Origin: Micromonospora sp. MA102
GTDB taxonomy: Bacteria; Actinomycetota; Actinomycetes; Mycobacteriales; Micromonosporaceae
Length of the DNA stretch: 64,000 bases
NCBI RefSeq assembly: GCF_025460765.1
Contig: NZ_JAMWEG010000002.1
Location: 186,001-250,000 of the forward strand
Direction: 5' to 3'
Below, in pieces: positions 58,790 to 64,000 of this stretch. The translations under genes and the position numbers were made by a program. The first letter of the stretch is position 1. The number at the start of each line of letters is the position of its first letter. The notes beneath the pieces are model-generated. The model saw only the letters and a program-made list of their open reading frames with translations. It ran no database searches and was not told the DNA's origin.

Positions 58790-59317
58790 TCAGCCCGCCC
58801 GCAGTTCCGAGATGGTCGCCCGGAGCCAGGACCGCTCGGCCCGGCTGATCTCCTTGGCCATCACCAGCATCCCGCGCCGGAAGGGATCGGCCTGCTCGGC
58901 GGCCCGTTGCGGCCGGTCGCCGGTGGCGAAGAAGCTCGCCGGCTGGTCGAGGAAGGCCAGCCGGCGTTCGAGCACCGCCGCCTGCGCGGCCGGGTCGGCG
59001 AGCTGGCCCAGGAAGGCGAGCAGGGTGAAGAACCGGTCCTGGTCGGTGACGTCCAACTCCGTCGGATCCCGCAGCCGCCGCCGCAGCTGCTCCCGCCCCG
59101 CCGCCGTCAGGGAGAGAGTGTGCCGCGGCGCCGCCGCCGCGCCGGGCTCCCGCTGCCGGTTGACCAGCCCGGCCCGCTCCAACCGGTTGATCGCCGGGTA
59201 GAGGCTGCCGTCGCTCACCGGCCGGGCGTACCCGGCGAGGCGGGTGATGCGGCTCTTCAGCTCGTACCCGTGCAGCGGTTCCTCGCCGAGGAACCCCAGG
59301 ATCGCCAACTCCAGCAC
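58790..59317 (-). CDS. PadR-family transcriptional regulator
   Basis: A 175-residue regulator: the winged helix LELAILGFLGEEPLHGYELKSRI, SDGSLYPAINRLERAGLV and a wing with HTLSLTAAGREQLR, then a C-terminal helical dimerisation domain (about 85-175) typical of the Vir-like PadR group. It is divergent from an alpha/beta hydrolase gene, with a perfect palindrome between; it probably represses one or both. GTG start 59317. Confidence 0.93.
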   Translation of the reverse strand: MLELAILGFLGEEPLHGYELKSRITRLAGYARPVSDGSLYPAINRLERAGLVNRQREPGAAAAPRHTLSLTAAGREQLRRRLRDPTELDVTDQDRFFTLLAFLGQLADPAAQAAVLERRLAFLDQPASFFATGDRPQRAAEQADPFRRGMLVMAKEISRAERSWLRATISELRAG

Positions 59318-59360
59318 CCCCGCATTCTGCCTTGCCCGCCGTCCCTGTGCCTCGATACGG

Positions 59361-59381
59361 TGTACCTCGTTTCGAGGTACA
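59361..59381. promoter_or_regulatory. Perfect palindrome between padR and hydrolase genes
   Basis: Arms TGTACCTCG (59361-59369) and CGAGGTACA (59373-59381) are separated by TTT. The right arm abuts the AGGAG ribosome site of the hydrolase gene, 10 bases before its ATG, so a bound protein would block transcription or initiation. The local PadR protein is the natural candidate. Confidence 0.8.
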
Positions 59382-59391
59382 GGAGAATCGC

Positions 59392-60201
59392 ATGCGCGTC
59401 ATGGGACACGGCGGGACCGGGCTCAACGTGGTCGACTTCGGGGGCGACGGCCCCGGCATCCTGCTGCTGCACGGGCTCACCGGCCGGGCCGCGAACTGGA
59501 CGGCCACCGCCCGCTGGCTCACCCGGTACGGCCGGGTGGTGGGCTACGACGCCCGCGGCCACGGCCACAGCGACAAGCCCGACGGCCCGTACGACCGGGC
59601 GGCGTACGTCGGCGACGCGATCGCGGTGATCGAGGCGCTCGACCTCGGCCCGGCGCTGGTGGTCGGCCACTCGATGGGCGGCCTCACCGCCTGGCAGCTC
59701 GCCGGCGCCCGGCCGGACCTGGTCGGCGGCGTGGTGATCGCCGACATGAACCCGGTGACCCCGGCCGACCTGGTCGGCCGCTGGCGTCGGTGGTTGGCCG
59801 ACTGGCCGGTGCCCTTCCCCACCCTGGCCGACGTGCGGGACTACTTCGGGGCCGCTCGGCGCACCGAGGGGGAGTCCTTCGTGGAGGTGATGGCCGGCGG
59901 CCCGGACGGCTGGCGGCCGCTGGCCCGCCCCGCGCACCTGCTCGCCTCCCTGGCGCACTGGGCGGACCGTGACCACCGGCCGGAACTCGGCCTGGTCCGT
60001 TGCCCGGCGCTCGTGGCGGCCGGGGCGGAGAGCGACCAGCCGGTCGACCGCCAGCGGGAGATGGCCGATCTGCTGCCCGACGGCCGCTTCGCGCTCGTGC
60101 CCGACGCCGGGCACGTTCTGCACTACGACAACCCGGCCGGCTGGCGCGCCGCCGTCGAGCCCTTCGTCGCCGCCCTGACGCCGCCCCGCACGTCGGCGTG
60201 A
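59392..60201 (+). CDS. Alpha/beta hydrolase under PadR control
   Basis: A 269-residue hydrolase with LLLHGLTGRAANW, GYDARGHGHSDKP, the nucleophile GHSMGG and the late His in PDAGHVLHYDNP; a lid lies at about 125-185. It resembles esterases and C-C hydrolases such as MhpC. A substrate linked to phenolic or xenobiotic sensing would fit PadR control, but this is inference. ATG 59392 with AGGAG 7 bases upstream. Confidence 0.9.
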   Translation: MRVMGHGGTGLNVVDFGGDGPGILLLHGLTGRAANWTATARWLTRYGRVVGYDARGHGHSDKPDGPYDRAAYVGDAIAVIEALDLGPALVVGHSMGGLTAWQLAGARPDLVGGVVIADMNPVTPADLVGRWRRWLADWPVPFPTLADVRDYFGAARRTEGESFVEVMAGGPDGWRPLARPAHLLASLAHWADRDHRPELGLVRCPALVAAGAESDQPVDRQREMADLLPDGRFALVPDAGHVLHYDNPAGWRAAVEPFVAALTPPRTSA

Positions 60202-60221
60202 GTGCCGGCAGAAGACGGCGA

Positions 60222-60252
60222 AGGGGCCCGGCGCTTCGCGCGCCGGGCCCCT
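60222..60252. terminator. Hairpin terminator between hydrolase and aceE
   Basis: A perfect 13-bp stem with a 5-base loop lies between the convergent genes. Confidence 0.88.
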
Positions 60253-60267
60253 GTCGTACCGGACAGG

Positions 60268-63012
60268 TCAGCTGTCGCCGCCGGTCTCCCCGACCGGAGC
60301 GGCGTTGACGTCGTCCAGCGCGTACTTCTTGGCGGCCTCGGCCGGCACGTGGGCCGGCACCGCGCCGCGCAGGGCGAGCTGGCGCAGCGTCGCGACGGCC
60401 ACCGACTCGGCGTCCACGTGGAAGTGGCGGCGCAGCGCGTGCCGGGTGTCCGACATGCCGAAGCCGTCGGTGCCGAGCGAGGTGTAGTCGCCCGGTACCC
60501 AGCGGGCGATCAGGTCCGGCACCGCGCGCATCCAGTCGCTCACCGCGACCTTCGGCCCGTCGGCGTCGGCCAGCTTCCGCTGGATGTACGGCACCCGCTG
60601 CTCGCCGCCCGGGTTGAGCAGGTTGTGCTCCTCGCACTCCACCGCGTCGCGGCGCAGCTCGGTCCAGGACGTCACCGACCAGACGTCGGCGGCCACGCCC
60701 CAGTCCTCGGCGAGCAGCTTCTGGGCCTTGAGCGCCCACTGCATGCCGGTGCCGGAGGCCAGGACGTTCGCCTTGGGCGCGTCCCCGTCGAGCTGCGGGG
60801 CCGGCGAGTAGCGGTAGATGCCCTTGACGATGCCCTCGACGTCCACGCCCTGCGGCTCGGCCGGCTGGAAGATCGGCTCGTTGTAGACGGTGAGGTAGTA
60901 GAAGACGTTCTCCTGCGCCTCGCCGTACATCCGGTGCAGGCCGCTCTCCAGGATGTGCGCCATCTCGAAGGCGAACGCCGGGTCGTAGGCGACCACGGCC
61001 GGGTTGGTGGCGGCGAGCAGGTGCGAGTGGCCGTCCTCGTGCTGGAGGCCCTCACCGTTGAGCGTGGTCCGGCCCGCCGTCGCGCCGAGCAGGAAGCCTC
61101 GCGCCATCTGGTCGGCCGCCGCCCAGAGCCCGTCGCCGGTCCGCTGGAACCCGAACATCGAGTAGAAGATGTACATCGGGATCATCGGCTCGCCGTGGGT
61201 GGCGTACGACGTGCCCGCCGCCGTGAACGAGGCGACCGAGCCGGCCTCGTTGATCCCCTCGTGCAGGATCTGGCCGGTGGTGGCCTCCTTGTAGGACAGG
61301 AACAGCTCCCGGTCCACCGAGGTGTACCGCTGGCCGTGCGGCGAGTAGATCTTCGCCGTCGGGAAGAGCGAGTCCATGCCGAAGGTGCGGGCCTCGTCCG
61401 GGATGATCGGCACCCAGCGCTTGCCGAACTCCTTGTCCTTCATCACGTCCTTGAGCAGGCGGACGAAGGCCATGGTGGTGGCCACCTTCTGCTTGCCCGA
61501 GCCCCGCTTGACGTCGGCGAACCGCTCCGGGCCCGGGATCTGCAGCGTCTTGTGGCTGGTCCGCCGGGAGGGCAGGTACCCGCCGAGCTGCTTGCGCCGC
61601 TCGTGCAGGTACTCGATCTCGTCGGACTTCTCGCCCGGGTGGAAGTACGGCGGGAGGTACGGGTTCTCCTCCAGCTGCTTGTCCGGGATGTCCAGGTAGA
61701 GCCGGTCGCGGAAGAGCTTCAAGTCCTCCAGCGTCAGCTTCTTCATCTGGTGGGTGGCGTTGCGGGCCTCGAAGTGCGAGCCCAGCGTCCAGCCCTTGAT
61801 CGTCTTGGCCAGGATCACCGTCGGCTGGCCGGTGTGCTCCATCGCCGCCTTGTAGGCCGCGTAGAGCTTCCGGTAGTCGTGGCCACCCCGCTTGAGGTTC
61901 CAGATCTCGTCGTCGCTCAGGTGCTCGACCATCTTGCGGGTGCGCGGGTCGCGCCCGAAGAAGTGCTCCCGGACGTACGCGCCGGACTCGGCCTTGTAGG
62001 TCTGGTAGTCACCGTCGGGCGTGGTGTTCATGAGGTTGACCAGCGCGCCGTCGGTGTCCGCCGCGAGCAGCGGGTCCCACTCGCGGCCCCAGACCACCTT
62101 GATGACGTTCCAGCCGGCGCCCCGGAAGAACGCCTCCAGCTCCTGCATGACCTTGCCGTTGCCGCGGACCGGGCCGTCCAGCCGCTGCAGGTTGCAGTTG
62201 ATCACGAAGGTGAGGTTGTCCAGCTCCTCGCGGGCGGCCACGCCGATCGCGCCGAGCGACTCCACCTCGTCCATCTCGCCGTCGCCCAGGAACGCCCAGA
62301 CGTGCTGCTGCGAGGTGTCCTTGATGCCCCGGTGGTGCAGGTAGCGGTTGAACCGCGCCTGGTAGATGGCGTTCATCGGGCCGAGGCCCATCGACACCGT
62401 GGGGAACTCCCAGAAGTCCGGCATGAGCCGCGGGTGCGGGTACGACGGCAGCGCGCCACCCGGGTGCGACAGCTCCTGCCGGAAGCCGTCGAGCTGGTCG
62501 GCGCTGAGCCGGCCCTCCAGGAACGCCCGCGCGTACATGCCGGGGGAGGCGTGGCCCTGGTAGAAGATGTGGTCGCCGCCACCCGGGTGGTCCTTGCCCC
62601 GGAAGAAGTGGTTGAAGCCCACCTCGTAGAGGGACGCGGAGCTGGCGAAGGTGGAGATGTGCCCACCCACGCCGATCTCCGGCCGCTGCGCCCGGTGCAC
62701 CAGCATGGCGGCGTTCCACCGGATGTAGGCCCGGAGCCGCCGCTCGACGTGCTCGTCACCCGGGAACCACGGCTCGCGCTCCGGCGGGATGGTGTTGATG
62801 TAGTCGGTGGTGGTCAGGGACGGCACCCCGACCTGGCGCTCGCGGGCCCGCTCCAGCAGGCTCAGCATGACGTAGCGGGCGCGCTTGGTTCCGCGCTCGT
62901 CGATGACACCGTCAAGCGACTCGACCCATTCGCTGGTTTCTTCAGGGTCGATGTCCGGAAGCTGGCTCGGCAGACCAGCGGTGATCACCGGGCGCTTGCG
63001 TTCCGTAGCCAC
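60268..63012 (-). CDS. aceE: Pyruvate dehydrogenase E1 component, homodimeric type
   Basis: A 914-residue thiamine-diphosphate enzyme that decarboxylates pyruvate and acetylates E2 lipoyl groups. The ThDP motif begins [12 protein letters not shown] and extends to the [11 protein letters not shown] loop; [22 protein letters not shown] and the middle [19 protein letters not shown] are characteristic of AceE. The GTG at 63012 begins [14 protein letters not shown]2 and E3 genes are elsewhere, as in other actinomycetes that use a combined PDH/ODH complex. Confidence 0.97.
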   Translation of the reverse strand: MATERKRPVITAGLPSQLPDIDPEETSEWVESLDGVIDERGTKRARYVMLSLLERARERQVGVPSLTTTDYINTIPPEREPWFPGDEHVERRLRAYIRWNAAMLVHRAQRPEIGVGGHISTFASSASLYEVGFNHFFRGKDHPGGGDHIFYQGHASPGMYARAFLEGRLSADQLDGFRQELSHPGGALPSYPHPRLMPDFWEFPTVSMGLGPMNAIYQARFNRYLHHRGIKDTSQQHVWAFLGDGEMDEVESLGAIGVAAREELDNLTFVINCNLQRLDGPVRGNGKVMQELEAFFRGAGWNVIKVVWGREWDPLLAADTDGALVNLMNTTPDGDYQTYKAESGAYVREHFFGRDPRTRKMVEHLSDDEIWNLKRGGHDYRKLYAAYKAAMEHTGQPTVILAKTIKGWTLGSHFEARNATHQMKKLTLEDLKLFRDRLYLDIPDKQLEENPYLPPYFHPGEKSDEIEYLHERRKQLGGYLPSRRTSHKTLQIPGPERFADVKRGSGKQKVATTMAFVRLLKDVMKDKEFGKRWVPIIPDEARTFGMDSLFPTAKIYSPHGQRYTSVDRELFLSYKEATTGQILHEGINEAGSVASFTAAGTSYATHGEPMIPMYIFYSMFGFQRTGDGLWAAADQMARGFLLGATAGRTTLNGEGLQHEDGHSHLLAATNPAVVAYDPAFAFEMAHILESGLHRMYGEAQENVFYYLTVYNEPIFQPAEPQGVDVEGIVKGIYRYSPAPQLDGDAPKANVLASGTGMQWALKAQKLLAEDWGVAADVWSVTSWTELRRDAVECEEHNLLNPGGEQRVPYIQRKLADADGPKVAVSDWMRAVPDLIARWVPGDYTSLGTDGFGMSDTRHALRRHFHVDAESVAVATLRQLALRGAVPAHVPAEAAKKYALDDVNAAPVGETGGDS

Positions 63013-63213
63013 AGGCGTTCCCTCGGTTCTGTGTGGGATAGGTCTCTAGCGCCATCCTGCCCCCTGGTGGCGCTCGTCGTCACGTCTCCCTCCCCCAGAC
63101 GCGACGCTGAACACAGGTACTCGCCGGTAACTTTGTGCGATCACGCGGCCGTGCCGGGGCGGGTCGCCGACACCGGCGGCGGTCGCGCGCCCGGCTGCGG
63201 CAGAATGCGCCGT

Positions 63214-63618
63214 ATGCGCAGTGAGGTGATCACCGTCCGGACCGGGTCCCGGCCGACCGTCCGCGACATCACCAGCGAGGCCGAGCGGTTCGTCGCCGGT
63301 CAGGGCGACGGCCTGCTCCACGTCTTCGTGCCGCACGCCACCGCCGGCCTGGCGATCATCGAGACCGGTGCCGGCTCGGACGACGACCTGCTGCGGGCGA
63401 TCGACGACCTGCTCCCCACCGACGACCGCTGGCGGCACCGGCACGGCTCGCCCGGCCACGGCCGGGACCACGTGCTGCCCGCCTTCGTTCCCCCGTACGC
63501 CACCCTGCCGGTGCTCGGCGGGCGGCTCCAGCTCGGCACCTGGCAGTCGATCTGCCTGGTCGACACCAACGGCGACAACCCCGACCGGCAGGTCCGCTTC
63601 TCCTTCCTGCCCGGCTGA
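63214..63618 (+). CDS. yjbQ: YjbQ/UPF0047 family protein
   Basis: A 134-residue protein of the secondary thiamine-phosphate synthase family. The metal/substrate motifs HVFVPHATAGLAIIE, HRHGSPGHGRDHV and LGTWQSICLVD are present. Members have weak thiamine phosphate synthase activity; the true role is unclear. Start ATG 63214 or ATG 63205. Divergent from aceE, a thiamine-diphosphate enzyme, which may be coincidence. Confidence 0.93.
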   Translation: MRSEVITVRTGSRPTVRDITSEAERFVAGQGDGLLHVFVPHATAGLAIIETGAGSDDDLLRAIDDLLPTDDRWRHRHGSPGHGRDHVLPAFVPPYATLPVLGGRLQLGTWQSICLVDTNGDNPDRQVRFSFLPG

Positions 63619-63629
63619 GGCCGACGCGG

Positions 63630-63666
63630 CGCGGGGTGGCCGCCCCGTCCGGGTGGCCACCCCGCG
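63630..63666. terminator. Hairpin terminator between yjbQ and phoD-like genes
   Basis: A perfect 12-bp stem with a 13-base loop lies between the two convergent genes. Confidence 0.75.
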
Positions 63667-63678
63667 TACCGCACCGGG

Positions 63679-64000
63679 TCAGGGGCGGACGGTCTCCGAC
63701 TCCACCGTCTGCCGGCCCAGGTCGGCCTCCGGGGTCAGGCTCCGGGCGGCCGCCGGCGGCCGGTCGTACGTCAGGTTCAAACCCGGCACCCGGTCCTCGA
63801 TGACGAAGGTGGCCCGGGTGTGGGCGGGCGCGTCCGGCCGGCTCACGTACGGCAGCACGTCGAAGTTCGCGGAGAGCTGGGCCGGCGTGATCGTGGTGCG
63901 GACGTAGCCGCGCAGGTTGTTCTGGAAGCGCAGGTGCGGGTTGAACTTCAGCCACGGGTGCGAGCCCGTGGCCGAGTCGGCGCCGTCGCCGGTCGAAGTG
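63679..64000 (-). CDS. phoD: PhoD-type alkaline phosphatase, C-terminal fragment
   Basis: The last 106 residues before the stop at 63679; the gene continues beyond the window. SHPWLKFNPHLRFQNNLRGYVRTTITPAQLSANFDVLPYVSRPDAPAHTRATFVIED is spelled here only in part: PWLKFN, RGYVRTTITP, and VSRPDAP are matches to the C-terminal end of PhoD phosphodiesterase/phosphatases. These are exported, calcium- and iron-dependent enzymes for phosphate recovery. The catalytic part is outside the window. Confidence 0.8.
   Translation of the reverse strand, partial: TSTGDGADSATGSHPWLKFNPHLRFQNNLRGYVRTTITPAQLSANFDVLPYVSRPDAPAHTRATFVIEDRVPGLNLTYDRPPAAARSLTPEADLGRQTVESETVRP

Noticed and set aside
60202..63618. 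Very long open frame (1138 codons) on the plus strand opposite aceE
   Set aside because: It is the antisense shadow of aceE caused by high GC; only its last part, from about 63205, is the real yjbQ gene.
1..64000. tRNA, rRNA, CRISPR arrays, insertion sequences and prophage genes
   Set aside because: No cloverleaf-like segments, spaced direct repeats, transposases, integrases or phage proteins were recognised in the window.

Overview
The window looks like chromosome from a high-GC actinomycete, most likely a member of the Micromonosporaceae (Micromonospora or a close relative). The evidence is very strong GC bias at third codon positions, many GTG and TTG starts, ATGA/GTGA overlaps between genes, and actinobacterial marker families: FasR next to fabD-fabH-acpP-fabF, a DUF3145 protein, a homodimeric-type AceE, a HelD-family protein, and a c-di-AMP riboswitch ahead of a cell-wall hydrolase. 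No rRNA, tRNA, CRISPR array, insertion sequence or integrase was seen. The species assignment is an inference from gene content only.

Layout. 1-2.7 kb: tail of a LuxR-type regulator, an L,D-transpeptidase and a secreted alpha-amylase with an operator-rich promoter. 2.9-7.5 kb: a four-gene operon coding a di-heme ferric-reductase-like membrane protein, a NuoF-like flavo/iron-sulfur protein fused to a ferredoxin, a TlpA-like thioredoxin and a CcdA-like thiol transporter, which together suggest a route for electrons from NAD(P)H across the membrane. 7.5-8.8 kb: serS. 8.9-18.3 kb: a compact, one-direction accessory cluster (MarR regulator, VioC/AsnO-type Fe/2OG hydroxylase, DHA2 exporter, ThiF-type adenylyltransferase, SCP2 protein, acyl-CoA dehydrogenase, FeeM/LuxI-like acyltransferase candidate, amidase-signature enzyme, alpha/beta hydrolase). 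It has no PKS or NRPS and is the best candidate here for an undescribed biosynthetic system. 18.4-21.2 kb: a MerR regulator fused to DNA sliding-clamp domains, transcribed from a textbook 19-bp-spacer MerR promoter, plus a saccharopine-dehydrogenase-like reductase. 21.4-25.6 kb: a large LuxR/MalT-like ATPase regulator, a DsbA-like protein and a BON-domain protein. 25.7-28.7 kb: a CebR-type operator and a secreted GH74-CBM2 xyloglucanase.

28.7-38.6 kb: signalling, stress and envelope genes (STAS anti-sigma antagonist, SRPBCC proteins, riboswitch-controlled peptidoglycan peptidase, CDF zinc exporter with an operator inside its promoter, HelD-family RNA polymerase-associated ATPase, beta-carbonic anhydrase, DUF3145). 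38.7-45.5 kb: NagZ-like lipoprotein, polyprenyl-phosphate-type GT2, a GT-C-like membrane protein, a lipoprotein and a methyltransferase. 45.6-50.4 kb: the type II fatty-acid synthase operon fasR-fabD-fabH-acpP-fabF. 50.5-58.1 kb: pyrE, a quinone reductase, copC, gltX, and an operon of an MFS transporter with a GH1 beta-glucosidase. 58.2-64.0 kb: an SRPBCC protein, a divergent PadR/hydrolase pair around a perfect palindrome, aceE, yjbQ and the end of a PhoD-type phosphatase.

The genes combine secreted plant and starch polysaccharide breakdown (amylase, xyloglucanase, beta-glucosidase with its transporter) with core metabolism (fatty acids, pyruvate dehydrogenase, two aminoacyl-tRNA synthetases). 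This fits a saprophytic soil actinomycete.
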